64,000 bases of DNA, taken from the NCBI GenBank assembly GCA_900109435.1, contig FNZT01000004.1, positions 38,585 to 102,584 of the forward strand, given 5' to 3'. The notes under the pieces are model-generated. The model was not told where the DNA came from, ran no database searches, and saw only the letters and a list, made by a program, of their open reading frames with translations. Positions 7,013-15,658 of this stretch are shown in pieces. A program made the translations under genes and the position numbers. The DNA comes from Ruminococcus sp. YRD2003 (lineage in GTDB: Bacteria; Bacillota; Clostridia; Oscillospirales; Ruminococcaceae). Numbering within the stretch: the stretch's first letter is position 1; the number at the start of each line of letters is the position of its first letter.

Positions 7013-9124
7013 ATGGATAACAAGGAAAAAGATACGGAAAATATTACCGAAAAGTCCGAAAAATCGGACAAACCAAAAAATCAATCAGGCGGCGGCAAAA
7101 AGTCCGCTAAGTCGGGAAATGCCAAGGGCGGTGCCAATAACAGCAAGAAGCCCGAGCACTCAAAAAACAGCAAGGACGGCGCTGCAGCAGAAAAAAAGCA
7201 TTCCGCCGACAAGTCCGAAAAGAATACGGCAGAACCTCATAAAAAAGCCGCTCACTCCGAGACCGCCAAGGCTGCTCCTGCTGCCGAAAAGTCCGCGGAG
7301 CCCGCTAAGAAAAAGAAAAAGCGCTTCACAAAAAAGCGCGAGTTCGCGATCTGCGCTCTCAGCTTCGCTCTCGCTTTCACCGTCTGCTTCTTCGTCCCTG
7401 CCGATACGTTTATCGCAAACCAGAACGAATTCATGGTATGCGCGCCGCGTATACTCCTGCCGCTCCTCGGTGTCGCTCTCGGTGTCTCGGCTGCGCTGAT
7501 ACTTATACTCAACATCTGCCTTGCCATAAACATCAAGCTCTGGAAAATCGTTGAGTGCCTGCTCGGCGGCGTGCTCATCGCGGGCTACTGGCAGGTGATG
7601 TTCGCAAACGGCAAAATGGTACAGATCACCGGCGACCCCACCGCTTACTCGGAGCGGAGTTCTGCCAACAACCTCAACTTTATCCTGTATATCACGCTGA
7701 TCTTCGTGCCGCTCATCGTACTCATCATCTCGGGCGAGCTCAAAAAAGGCAAGCGCAAACGCTTCCTCTTCACTGTGCTGACTTATCTCTCCGTCATCGT
7801 GTTCCTCATGCAGGGCGTCGGCCTTGTGAGCCGTGTCGCTAAGACAGGCATCCTCAGAACCGATGACTCGCGCCTCGATAACTACCTCTCTATGGAGGAT
7901 ACCATGAACCTCAGCAAGGACAACAACGTCGTGGTATTCCTCACGGACAGACTCGACGCGCGCTGGCTCGAAATGACGCTCGACGAGTATCCCGAGATCA
8001 AGGACGACCTCGAGGGCTTCACCTTCTACTCCAACAACGTCGGTCGATTCACGAATACTTTCCCCTCGGTCTGCAATATGCTCACCAACTGCGAGTACTA
8101 CGGTGAGGACTGGGTCGATTACTTCAAGAAGGCATGGGCGGGCGAGACCCTTCCCCGACGCCTCCACGACAACGGCTACAAGGTAAATATGCTCATCGAC
8201 AACCTCGTAACGTATTCGGACTACGATGATATCAGAGACCAGTGCGATAACATCCACTCGTCCGTAAACTACGTCGATTTCAATTACTTCGGCTCGGGCG
8301 GTATCCTCAGAACTATGGGCAGATTCTCACTCGGAAAGCTCACACCCTACCTCCTCAAGAATGCTTTCCTCAAGGATATGACATCCGACTTCTCGGGCAA
8401 GTTCTACACCTCCACAGGCGAGGATGTGGCTACATTCGGCGGTACGGTGGGTCCTGACACCGATATAGAGTTCAAGGACTATATCCTCACTCACCAGATG
8501 AAGGCTGAATGCGACCAGAAGACGTTTACTTTCGTGCATCTCAATTTCGCACATGACTATAACGAAAAACTGTACTCCTTCTTCGACCCCGATTATAACG
8601 GCGAAGGTATTAACAGAGAACAGAATATGTACGGCGGTTTCAAGCTCCTCAAGATATACCTCGACAAGATGAAGGAGGCAGGCGTTTACGACAACTCCAC
8701 TATCATCTTTATCGGCGACCACGGCAGACCGCCCGCCGAGATAGAGTACGCCGAGGAGGAAGAGTGGAAAACCATGCTCATCGACGGCGAGATAAGAACT
8801 TCTGTCCTCATCAAGCCCGCAGGCGCTGAGCACGCTCCCCTCATCATCAACCACGACGCTGAGCTCTCAAGCGGCGAATTCGCCGCTACTGTGCTCGAAT
8901 ATGCAGGCGTGGACAAGAGCGGCTTCGGCTTCAACGATTACATTGGCAAGTCATTCAATGACGTAATGGCTATGGATAACCCGCCCGCCCGTGACCTCCA
9001 CGTTTACTGCTGGAAGGGCATAGGCAATATCGCTGACGTCCAGAAATACGAGGTAACAGGCGATGCCGCCGACTTCAACAACTGGAAGATAGTCGAGCGC
9101 TTCGGTCAGCCCGCGGATAAATAA
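7013..9124 (+). CDS. LTA synthase-like sulfatase-family membrane enzyme
   Basis: A 703-residue protein. Residues 1-105 are a Lys/Ser/Ala-rich disordered cytoplasmic tail, then about five membrane helices (110-280), then an extracellular alkaline-phosphatase-superfamily domain. Metal and catalytic motifs visible are 'VVVFLTDRLDA', 'NTFPSVCNMLTN' (candidate nucleophile Thr) and 'IIFIGDHGRP' (metal-binding Asp-His). The plan matches LtaS/OpgB-type phosphoglycerol transferases that act on lipid or glycan substrates outside the membrane; the exact substrate is unknown. The start at 7013 follows GAAGGGA and a promoter at 6942. The unusually long charged tail is not in classical LtaS. Together with the TagF-like fusion at 13601 it suggests a glycerol-phosphate-modified surface polymer (inference). 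Confidence 0.8.
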   Translation: MDNKEKDTENITEKSEKSDKPKNQSGGGKKSAKSGNAKGGANNSKKPEHSKNSKDGAAAEKKHSADKSEKNTAEPHKKAAHSETAKAAPAAEKSAEPAKKKKKRFTKKREFAICALSFALAFTVCFFVPADTFIANQNEFMVCAPRILLPLLGVALGVSAALILILNICLAINIKLWKIVECLLGGVLIAGYWQVMFANGKMVQITGDPTAYSERSSANNLNFILYITLIFVPLIVLIISGELKKGKRKRFLFTVLTYLSVIVFLMQGVGLVSRVAKTGILRTDDSRLDNYLSMEDTMNLSKDNNVVVFLTDRLDARWLEMTLDEYPEIKDDLEGFTFYSNNVGRFTNTFPSVCNMLTNCEYYGEDWVDYFKKAWAGETLPRRLHDNGYKVNMLIDNLVTYSDYDDIRDQCDNIHSSVNYVDFNYFGSGGILRTMGRFSLGKLTPYLLKNAFLKDMTSDFSGKFYTSTGEDVATFGGTVGPDTDIEFKDYILTHQMKAECDQKTFTFVHLNFAHDYNEKLYSFFDPDYNGEGINREQNMYGGFKLLKIYLDKMKEAGVYDNSTIIFIGDHGRPPAEIEYAEEEEWKTMLIDGEIRTSVLIKPAGAEHAPLIINHDAELSSGEFAATVLEYAGVDKSGFGFNDYIGKSFNDVMAMDNPPARDLHVYCWKGIGNIADVQKYEVTGDAADFNNWKIVERFGQPADK

Positions 9125-9136
9125 TGCGTAAATGCA

Positions 9137-9164
9137 GCACCGCACGAAGTACGTGCGGTGCTTT
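9137..9164 (+). terminator. Hairpin terminator after the sulfatase gene
   Basis: GCACCGCACG-aagta-CGTGCGGTGC followed by TTTGC. The stem is perfect over 10 bp; the T-tract is short. Confidence 0.6.
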
Positions 9165-9186
9165 GCTGTATGCCGTATCTATAATT

Positions 9187-9330
9187 GAGGAGGACGCTTT
9201 TTAAGGGCTGTATTCATACAGAAGCAATACGGATATTAATTGAGGGAAACCCTTTCTTCAGAAAGGTTTCCCCCGATAAATGTCCCGTAATGCTTCCGTA
9301 TAGGTACAGTCCTTAAAAAGCGTCCTCCTC
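9187..9330. repeat. Palindromic dispersed element, short form
   Basis: The outermost 20 bases (9187-9206, starting GAGGAGGACGC) are an exact inverted match to 9311-9330. The palindrome continues with few mismatches through the family motif (CTGTA..ATAC.GAAGCA.TACGG) on both sides, with an inner hairpin around AAACCTTTCttcaGAAAGGTTT. It lies between two convergent genes and ends 5 bp from the next stop codon. It equals the outer third of the 36988-37302 element. The outer 20 bp are specific to this locus. Confidence 0.85.
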
Positions 9331-9335
9331 GTATT

Positions 9336-10307
9336 TTATGCCATATTGCTGTCAGAGGTTTTGCCTTTAGGAGCCTTCGACAAGAGCCGCCACAAAACTG
9401 CTATGCCTGCTAAGAGGACCACGGTCGTGAATATGCTGCCCTCAATGCCGAAATCTCCGCCCGTGAGGAGCTTCGATGTGCTTCTTGCCGTCGTGCGGAA
9501 CACCGATTCAGTTGTGTTTGAGCCGCTGACGCTTATGCCGTAGAAGCTGCCGTGCATGAAGTTCCATACCGAGTGTATCGCGCAGGCTCCCCATATATCG
9601 TCAAAAAGTATCATATACAGTCCCGCGAGAATACCGAACAGCATGATGTTGATGAACGGGAGCACGCCGAATCCCGGATTGAGGACGTGCGCGAGACTGA
9701 ATGCGGCTGAGCTGATGCCTATAGCCACGAACGGATGATGACGTCCGCCGAGCGTGTTCATGAAAAAGCCGCGGAAGATGAATTCCTCGCTCATGCCCTG
9801 TACTCCGAAGCCGAGCATGATAAGCAGTATCGTTACATAGTCGGCGCCTTTGCAAAGTTTGATGTCGTTCACGCGGAACAGTACCGTAACAAGTGCCACC
9901 GCGGACAGGAGCAGTCCCACGCCGATGCCCTGAAGATAGTGCAGACCTGCCTTGCGCTTGGTGACGCCCATTGAACGCAGCGACCGCGCCTCGCCGAAAC
10001 GGCAGTAGATCATGGATATGAGCGTGCCGAATACCGTTGAGAACAGCATGGCGATGTAGATACTGCTCTTTGAGGTCACTGCGGAGGAGATGTCGCGGAT
10101 CGCGGAAAAGGTCACGCTGCTGCCCGACTGCGTGAGCTCGTCGATACGCTCGTTTATGGCGTCCTTTGCCATTATCCACGGTATCACCGACTCGGCGGCA
10201 AGTATCAGCGCCATTATCAGTATGAATGAGACTATATTCGCGGCAAGGTTCTCGGAAACCGACGATTTTTCCGATTCCGTGAACATTTTGGGTTTCAGCT
10301 CGGGCAT
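9336..10307 (-). CDS. CPBP family intramembrane metalloprotease
   Basis: A 323-residue polytopic protein of the CPBP (CAAX protease / bacteriocin-processing) family, with the three motifs in order: 'EEFIFRGFFMNTLGGR' (EExxxR), 'FSLAHVLNP' (HxxxN-like) and 'HSVWNFMHG'. These Glu and His residues are the metal ligands of the Rce1-type active site. About eight membrane helices are visible. Family roles include prenyl-protein processing, self-immunity to bacteriocins and regulated membrane proteolysis; the substrate here is unknown. The ATG at 10307 is preceded by a perfect AAGGAGG; a longer frame upstream runs into a repeat and is rejected. A second, different CPBP protein is at 12022-12933. Confidence 0.88.
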   Translation of the reverse strand: MPELKPKMFTESEKSSVSENLAANIVSFILIMALILAAESVIPWIMAKDAINERIDELTQSGSSVTFSAIRDISSAVTSKSSIYIAMLFSTVFGTLISMIYCRFGEARSLRSMGVTKRKAGLHYLQGIGVGLLLSAVALVTVLFRVNDIKLCKGADYVTILLIMLGFGVQGMSEEFIFRGFFMNTLGGRHHPFVAIGISSAAFSLAHVLNPGFGVLPFINIMLFGILAGLYMILFDDIWGACAIHSVWNFMHGSFYGISVSGSNTTESVFRTTARSTSKLLTGGDFGIEGSIFTTVVLLAGIAVLWRLLSKAPKGKTSDSNMA

Positions 10308-10333
10308 GGGGTGCCTCCTTGAGAAAAAGTATA

Positions 10334-10421
10334 TCGGCAACACCGCACAAAGACCGCCTGACGGCTTTGCACTGAACCTGCTTGGATATTTTCCGTCTTG
10401 GCGCGGTATTGCCTGTCTCAA
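10334..10421. repeat. GGCAACACCGCAC palindromic element, copy 1
   Basis: Starts GGCAACACCGCACAAAG and ends with GCGCGGTATTGCC, the imperfect inverted counterpart. It is a short diverged member of the family at 13426-13600 and 40835-40918, sharing the inner word ATATTTTCCGTC. It lies in the 5' region of the CPBP gene. Confidence 0.65.
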
Positions 10422-10580
10422 TTTTACCCTATATGCCGCACATTGTCAAGTGCTTGACTTAAACGCTGCAAAGTGGTAGAATTATTGGGAGATATTCTGT
10501 AAATGTATGTTGCGAAGCTGCGGGGCGATGTCTGCATCTCCCCAACGTGCTTTCATGCAGTTCCGAAATGAGGATGATTT

Positions 10581-11558
10581 ATGGCTGACAAACTATATAT
10601 GATAGTCCCGTGCTACAACGAGGAGGAAGTTCTCCCCGAGACCGCAAGGCGGCTCCGTGAGAAGTATACCTCGCTCATCGGCGCAGGGCTCATCTCTCCC
10701 GACAGCAGGGTCGTGTTCGTCAACGACGGCTCGCGGGACAGGACGTGGGACATCATTCGGGAGCTCCACGCCTCTGACCCTGTGTTCTCGGGCATCGACC
10801 TCGCCCGCAACAGCGGTCATCAGAACGCCGTGCTCGCGGGGCTTATGTCCGTCAGGGACATCTGCGATGTGTCCATAACCATGGACGCCGACCTTCAGGA
10901 CGACATCAACGCGATAGACGAGATGCTCGCGAATTATTACGAGGGCAATCAGGTCGTGTACGGCGTGAGGAGCACACGAAAGACCGATACATTCTTCAAG
11001 CGCTTCACCGCGCGGAGCTTTTACCGCTTCATGAAGGCTATGGGCGCGGACGTCGTCTACGACCACGCCGATTTCCGCCTCATGAGCGCCCGTGTACTGC
11101 ATGAGCTCGCGGAGTTTCGTGAGGTCAACCTCTTCCTGCGCGGGCTCGTTCCGCTCATCGGCTTCAAGAGCTGCATTGTCTATTACGAGCGCCATGAGCG
11201 CTTCGCGGGGAAGAGCAAATACCCGTTCGGGAAAATGCTGTCATTCGCCGTCAACGGCATAACCTCGTTCAGCACAAAGCCGCTCAAGCTCATAACCGCT
11301 ATCGGCTTCATAATGTCCGTGATAAGCGCCTGCGCCATTATCTGGGCGTTCATCGTCAAGCTGCTCGGGCATTCGGAGCTCGGGTGGTCAAGCACAATGT
11401 GCTCGATATGGTTCATCGGCGGGATACAGATACTCGCCCTCGGTATCATCGGCGAGTACATCGGGAAGATATATGCCGAGGTAAAACGGCGGCCGCGCTA
11501 TATAGTCGCGGAATTCATAAACGACGGAGACAATTGCGATGCTGAAAAAAATCCTTGA
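10581..11558 (+). CDS. Family 2 glycosyltransferase, polyprenyl-phosphate type (GtrB/DPM1-like)
   Basis: A 325-residue enzyme with a GT-A domain: 'MIVPCYNEEEVL', 'VVFVNDGSRDRTW', the metal-binding 'MDADLQDD', and 'YDHADFRLMSARVL'. Two to three C-terminal membrane helices (about 230-300) end in 'GIIGEYIGKIYAEVKRRPRYIV', the hallmark of GtrB/DPM1-like transferases that load a sugar onto undecaprenyl phosphate. The product normally donates sugars for extracytoplasmic decoration of surface polymers or glycoproteins. Its 3' end overlaps the next gene by 20 bp, so the two are probably cotranslated. Donor sugar unknown. Confidence 0.9.
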   Translation: MADKLYMIVPCYNEEEVLPETARRLREKYTSLIGAGLISPDSRVVFVNDGSRDRTWDIIRELHASDPVFSGIDLARNSGHQNAVLAGLMSVRDICDVSITMDADLQDDINAIDEMLANYYEGNQVVYGVRSTRKTDTFFKRFTARSFYRFMKAMGADVVYDHADFRLMSARVLHELAEFREVNLFLRGLVPLIGFKSCIVYYERHERFAGKSKYPFGKMLSFAVNGITSFSTKPLKLITAIGFIMSVISACAIIWAFIVKLLGHSELGWSSTMCSIWFIGGIQILALGIIGEYIGKIYAEVKRRPRYIVAEFINDGDNCDAEKNP

Positions 11559-12027
11559 CCCCAAATGCTGCGCAAAATGCAGGTTCTGCTGCGTTTTCGA
11601 CAGGTACGACGCGTGGGAGACTCCCGTTTTTACAGAGGAACAGCGTGACCGTATCCGCGCTTTCAAGCCCGATACCCCATTTGCCGTCAAGGACGGCGGC
11701 TTCATCCTCAGAGTCTCGGAATTCGACGAGAACGGTCTGTTTACCTGTCCCGCACTCACCGAGACGGGCTGTATGCTCGGCGACGATAAGCCGTTCGACT
11801 GCCGCATCTGGCCGTACAGGATAATGTATGTCGGAGGCAGGCGGGCTATCGTCATAGCTTCCAACTGCGAGGAGATGTTCAACCGCCCGCTTGCCGAGCT
11901 CGTGGGCTTTCTGAAAAATGGTGCGGCAGACGAGATATTCGCCTACGCCGACCTCCACCCCGAGATAGTCAAGCCCTATTACGAGGGCTTCCCCGTGCTT
12001 TTGTTTGAACAGAAAAGCAGGCTATGA
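11539..12027 (+). CDS. YkgJ family cysteine-cluster protein
   Basis: A 162-residue protein with the eight-Cys pattern of the YkgJ/UPF0153 zinc- or iron-binding cluster: 'CCAKCRFCC' near the N-terminus, then 'FTCPALTETGCMLGDDKPFDCRIWPYRI'. Family members are small cytosolic metal-cluster proteins of unknown biochemical role. It overlaps the preceding glycosyltransferase by 20 bp and its stop overlaps the 3' end of the convergent CPBP gene by 6 bp, a very tight packing. Function beyond metal binding is not inferred. Confidence 0.85.
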   Translation: MLKKILDPKCCAKCRFCCVFDRYDAWETPVFTEEQRDRIRAFKPDTPFAVKDGGFILRVSEFDENGLFTCPALTETGCMLGDDKPFDCRIWPYRIMYVGGRRAIVIASNCEEMFNRPLAELVGFLKNGAADEIFAYADLHPEIVKPYYEGFPVLLFEQKSRL

Positions 12028-12933
12028 ATCCATTTCGCCGAGACCTGCGAAGTCCGCTTCGTCGTGCTTGTGCTGCATATACAGTACCACAAAGGCGGCT
12101 ATCATATAGGGGATGCCCGCTACCAAGCCGATGTCCATAGGTCCGAACACCGAGCGTTCGTAGTGTCCGTCGGCCCGCAGTATACACGGGTCGAACGACG
12201 AATTTACCGCTCCGTGGAACAGTCCGCACAGCCATATGCAGCGGGTCTTTTCATACAGCCAGTTCGAGATGGCGCCTGTGGTAATGCAGAATATGGTGAA
12301 CGCGAACAGTCCGAGAATGGGGGCTCCGATGTAGTCCCTGCCGTACTCGTAGCCCGCAAGGAGCATGAGCGGGAAGTGCCACGCTCCGTGTATGGCTCCG
12401 CCGAGAATGACGCCCTTCGTTCTGCCGAAGCGTTCTCTCAGCTCGGGATACATGAAGCCGCGCCAGCCTATCTCCTCGCCCAGCCCCAATACTGCCGAGG
12501 GAATTATGAAGAACGAGGTGAACGAGCTGAATAACTCGCGTATCACGTACCACGTGTACGAGCCGCCGCTCTCCTGACACTGTATGTATTTGTCGCGGTC
12601 GATATCGCGCACGAAGTTGCCCGCGGTCGCGAAGTCGTCGGGAAAGGCGATGTAGTACACCACCGCGCCGAGAACAGCAAAAACAGTCGGAGCAAGCCAC
12701 GCGATAAGCAGATATCTTGCGCCATTTCCGAATACAGGCTTCCAGCCCAGCTTGCGGAAATCAGCTCCTGCGATGAGAGCTCCTATCGTCGGCATGAGCA
12801 TACACGCCGAGAGCGAATAGCTGAACGTCATCATTCCTGCTGCGCCTGCGTTTTCGTAGTCGCGGACACCTATTGCCATCAGCAGCCACGACGCAGCAAA
12901 GGTAAAGAGAAGATATTTTGCAAGCTTGGGCAT
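12022..12933 (-). CDS. CPBP family intramembrane metalloprotease
   Basis: A 303-residue polytopic protein with 'GLGEEIGWRGFMYPEL' (EExxxR motif), 'GAIHGAWHFPLML' and 'CGLFHGAVNSS', the standard CPBP metal-site motifs. Seven or eight membrane helices are visible. It is only distantly like the CPBP protein at 9336, and the EEIGWRG form is typical of the family branch near bacteriocin or surface-protein genes. The gene is monocistronic on the minus strand between the YkgJ gene and the small gene at 13129. The substrate cannot be predicted. Confidence 0.88.
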   Translation of the reverse strand: MPKLAKYLLFTFAASWLLMAIGVRDYENAGAAGMMTFSYSLSACMLMPTIGALIAGADFRKLGWKPVFGNGARYLLIAWLAPTVFAVLGAVVYYIAFPDDFATAGNFVRDIDRDKYIQCQESGGSYTWYVIRELFSSFTSFFIIPSAVLGLGEEIGWRGFMYPELRERFGRTKGVILGGAIHGAWHFPLMLLAGYEYGRDYIGAPILGLFAFTIFCITTGAISNWLYEKTRCIWLCGLFHGAVNSSFDPCILRADGHYERSVFGPMDIGLVAGIPYMIAAFVVLYMQHKHDEADFAGLGEMDS

Positions 12934-13063
12934 TTAAGCAGCCTCCCTTCGTACAACGTCTTCTATTGCTTCGGATAATAAGACGGCATCAATAGTATAT
13001 CACCGAGCGTCGGAAAAGTCAACCGCACAGACGGCAATCTTTATAAAAATATCTGCTGAACTC

Positions 13064-13092
13064 TTGATTTTTTCAGCGAAACGTGCTATCAT
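13064..13092 (+). promoter_or_regulatory. Promoter of the 77-residue protein gene
   Basis: TTGATT (13064-13069) and TATCAT (13087-13092) with a 17-bp spacer; AGAAGG then precedes the ATG at 13129. Confidence 0.65.
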
Positions 13093-13128
13093 ATAATTGT
13101 AATATTTTATGAAAGAAGGTATTCCGCT

Positions 13129-13362
13129 ATGGATATCAAAGCAAAGATCGAAGAACTCGTGAACAAGGTGAAGAACGACAAGGACTTCGCCGCAAAATTC
13201 AAGGATGACCCCGTTAAGGCTGTTGAGGGCGTTCTCGGAGTTGACCTCCCCGACGACCAGATAAACAAGATCGTCGACGGCGTTAAGGCTAAGGTGACTG
13301 CCGACGGTATCGGCGGCAAGATAGGCAGCATTATCGACAAGATCACTGGCAAGGACGATTGA
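13129..13362 (+). CDS. Small protein resembling Nif11/NHLP-type leader sequences
   Basis: A 77-residue, highly charged, mostly helical protein: 'KAKIEELVNKVKNDKDF', then 'FKDDPVKAVEGVLGVDLPDD' and a C-terminal amphipathic stretch ending 'GIGGKIGSIIDKITGKDD'. The 'DP.KA.E..LGVDLP' core resembles leader peptides of the nitrile-hydratase-like (NHLP) class, and a Gly-Gly pair precedes the last 14 residues. No RiPP-modifying enzyme or peptidase-ABC exporter is nearby, and similar small proteins occur widely in clostridia as orphans. It has its own promoter and terminator, so it is a real gene; its function is not known. Confidence 0.7.
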   Translation: MDIKAKIEELVNKVKNDKDFAAKFKDDPVKAVEGVLGVDLPDDQINKIVDGVKAKVTADGIGGKIGSIIDKITGKDD

Positions 13363-13373
13363 TAAAAAAGTTT

Positions 13374-13407
13374 GAGGAAGAGCCGCAAGGACTCTTCCTC
13401 ATTTTTT
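13374..13407 (+). terminator. Rho-independent terminator
   Basis: GAGGAAGAG-ccgcaagga-CTCTTCCTC followed by ATTTTTT, 11 bp after the small gene. Confidence 0.9.
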
Positions 13408-13425
13408 GTGCGAAAAACACGTATT

Positions 13426-13600
13426 TAGGCAACACCGCACAAAGCTTGTGCTGGAGATGCGCCGACAGATTTTTCGTCAGATTGTATAGAAATTCCGCAG
13501 GCATACTGACGTATGTCAAGGAATTTCTGTGCAAGATGACGGAAAATATGCAAGCATATCCAGTACAAAGCATTCAGGCGGGCTTTGTGCGGTGTTGCCT
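13426..13600. repeat. GGCAACACCGCAC palindromic element, copy 2 (full length)
   Basis: Terminal inverted repeats of 19 bp are exact: AGGCAACACCGCACAAAGC at the left and its complement at the right. The interior is also palindromic (CGTCAgattgtatAGAAATTCC against GGAATTTCTgtgcaagaTGACG, with CATACtgacGTATG at the tip), so the whole 175 bp can fold into one long hairpin. It has no coding capacity. Its right end touches the stop codon of the YidC-fusion gene. Confidence 0.85.
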
Positions 13601-15643
13601 TTACTTTCCTGTGAGCCGTTTGATGATGTAGCGGCCGCTGAGCTTGCCGCTCTTGCCGATGTTGTATACGCGCTCTTCGTATATCTTCTGTATCTTCTGC
13701 GCATATTCCTCGCGCCTTGCGAGCATATCCGCTATCGTTCCGTTCGTCTTTTCAAGCTCGTCCGGCTTGACAACAGCGCCTATCTCGGTCCTGAGCGTAA
13801 GGTTCATCGGCTGCATACCGAGCTTGTCGTACTCGTTGTTCATCACCTTCATCGGAGTGTCGATAAACAGCACGGGACGCTTTGTGATGAATGAGAACTC
13901 CCATGCGATATCGCTCCAGTCGGTGATGAGTATGTCCGACTCCATTACGGGGTTGTTTGATGAGAAATCGGTCTGCACCGTTACGTTTTTGTTATCCTTG
14001 AACTTTTCCTTGAGGTCCTCGAATTTCTCGGGCTCATGCTTGACCTGCTGAGGGTGAGGACGGAGGATTATCTCGTAATCCGTCTTGCTGAGTTCGCTGA
14101 GGAGGCCGTCTATGCAGAGGTCGATGATGTTGTCGGCCTGCCATGACGGAGCAATGAGTATCTTCGGTACCTCATTCGCCGTATGCTCAGTGCTGTTGTA
14201 CGCTTCGAGCATATCGTCCATGAGCGGGTAGCCTGTCTCGACGAGACGCTTCTTGGGGGTCTTGTACAGCTCCTCGGAAGCACGTATCTCCTCGAACTGG
14301 TCAATGCCAGGGACAAGTATCGTATCGAACCAGTCGAGCGCTCCCTTTCGGAAGGTGACGATACTGCCTATGCCGTGGCTCGCGAATACGTACTCGACGT
14401 CTTTCTTCACGCGCGAGCGCTTGATGTGGTACTTTTCGAGGTCGGGCATGGTCATTACCACCATGTCACATTCGAGCTTCATGAACAGCGGAACGAGGCG
14501 TCTGTCCGAGCCGATGTAGTAGGGGTGTATCTGCGGACGGGTATCCTCGAATATCTTGTCATTCGGGTCGCTCGTCACGTAGTGGATGTCAAGGTCGGAG
14601 TGCTCGCAGATGTAGTCGATAGTTCCCTTGAAATACTTGTAGAAGCCGTTCGATTCGGAGTAGAACATGAGCTTCATATCCTGTACGGCGAAGAACTTTT
14701 TGTAGTCCTCCTTCTCGCGGGCGTTGTACTTCTTGTGCTGCTTTTCCTTCTCTATGCGCTGCTCGTTCATCTTCTTGAGGTACTCGTAGTCGATGTACTT
14801 CTTGGGCGGCATACAGATGTTGTAAAGGAACATGAACGGGATAGCGAACAGATTGCCGAATATCCAGTACAGACCCACGCCTGCGGGTACGAGGAAGGCG
14901 AAGTAGGTCGAGAACGCTATCATGAACAGCGTTGTCAGTATCTTGTTCAGGCTGCCCTGTGATACCTGCAAAACGTTTATCTTGTTCTGTATCACGCACA
15001 TGAGCCATGCGCTGAATCCCGAGAAGAACGGTATCAGGAGCAGGATGTAGTCGTGCTTGAACGACGGGGTCTTGCTCAGGTCTATGCCGAGGAACATCAT
15101 GTTCAGTTCCTTTATCTGCTCTGCGGGGGCGAGCAGCATATCGGGCAGGGCGTGTCCGTCGGGGATGAGCGCGCCCTTTATCAGGCTGACTATCTCGAGC
15201 TGGTAGGAGTTCTCCGCGAGCTTTGAGGCGTCCGCGAAGGTGGCGAGCCAGTCCTTGAAATTGTCGATAATACCTGCGTCAAACTGGAGTATGAACGTCA
15301 GCGGGTGATACATTACGTACACCAGTCCGAGTACGAGCGGTATCTGTATGAGCAGAGGCACCGAGCTCAGCAGCGGGTGGTAGTGGTACTTCTTGTAGAG
15401 CTTGAGCTGCTCTTCGCCGAGCTTGTCCTTGTCGTCGATGTATTTTATTTTGAGGGCGTTCTCTTCGGGCATCAGGCGCACCATATTTATCGAATTCTTC
15501 TGCGTTACCATATTCAGCGGGAACAGCAGTATCTTCGTCAGAAAGGTGAAGATGATGATGCTCAGACCATAGTCGCCGACTATGTTGAATATGAACGTCA
15601 TCGCCTTGCCGAGGATATTGCCTAAAAAGCTTATTACAACCAT
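13601..15643 (-). CDS. YidC/Oxa1 insertase domain fused to TagF-like CDP-glycerol glycerophosphotransferase domain
   Basis: A 680-residue two-domain protein. Residues 1-290 are a YidC/Oxa1-type core with about five membrane helices ('GDYGLSIIIFTFLTKILLFPLN', 'HPLLSSVPLLIQIPLVLGL'); the groove Arg of YidC is Lys37 here. Residues 290-335 are a charged linker. The C-terminal part is a TagB/TagF-type transferase: 'YVFASHGIGSIVTF' (candidate catalytic His), 'ILIAPSW', 'IILRPHPQQ' and 'ILITDWSDIAWEF' (nucleotide/phosphate-binding pattern). The second domain should transfer glycerol- or ribitol-phosphate-like units from a CDP-alcohol; the first may anchor it or act as an insertase. The frame is continuous and both domains look intact. 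A small membrane-protein gene lies just upstream (15-bp gap). Confidence 0.85.
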   Translation of the reverse strand: MVVISFLGNILGKAMTFIFNIVGDYGLSIIIFTFLTKILLFPLNMVTQKNSINMVRLMPEENALKIKYIDDKDKLGEEQLKLYKKYHYHPLLSSVPLLIQIPLVLGLVYVMYHPLTFILQFDAGIIDNFKDWLATFADASKLAENSYQLEIVSLIKGALIPDGHALPDMLLAPAEQIKELNMMFLGIDLSKTPSFKHDYILLLIPFFSGFSAWLMCVIQNKINVLQVSQGSLNKILTTLFMIAFSTYFAFLVPAGVGLYWIFGNLFAIPFMFLYNICMPPKKYIDYEYLKKMNEQRIEKEKQHKKYNAREKEDYKKFFAVQDMKLMFYSESNGFYKYFKGTIDYICEHSDLDIHYVTSDPNDKIFEDTRPQIHPYYIGSDRRLVPLFMKLECDMVVMTMPDLEKYHIKRSRVKKDVEYVFASHGIGSIVTFRKGALDWFDTILVPGIDQFEEIRASEELYKTPKKRLVETGYPLMDDMLEAYNSTEHTANEVPKILIAPSWQADNIIDLCIDGLLSELSKTDYEIILRPHPQQVKHEPEKFEDLKEKFKDNKNVTVQTDFSSNNPVMESDILITDWSDIAWEFSFITKRPVLFIDTPMKVMNNEYDKLGMQPMNLTLRTEIGAVVKPDELEKTNGTIADMLARREEYAQKIQKIYEERVYNIGKSGKLSGRYIIKRLTGK

Positions 15644-15658
15644 CAGTGCTCCCCTGTA

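Noticed and set aside
7160..8257. Long minus-strand frame of 365 codons inside the sulfatase gene
   Set aside because: Antisense shadow; rich in His/Glu/Val from complementary codon bias and without any recognisable domain.
13129..13362. Calling the small protein a bacteriocin precursor
   Set aside because: There is leader-like similarity only; no modification enzyme, peptidase-exporter or immunity gene is linked to it in sequence.
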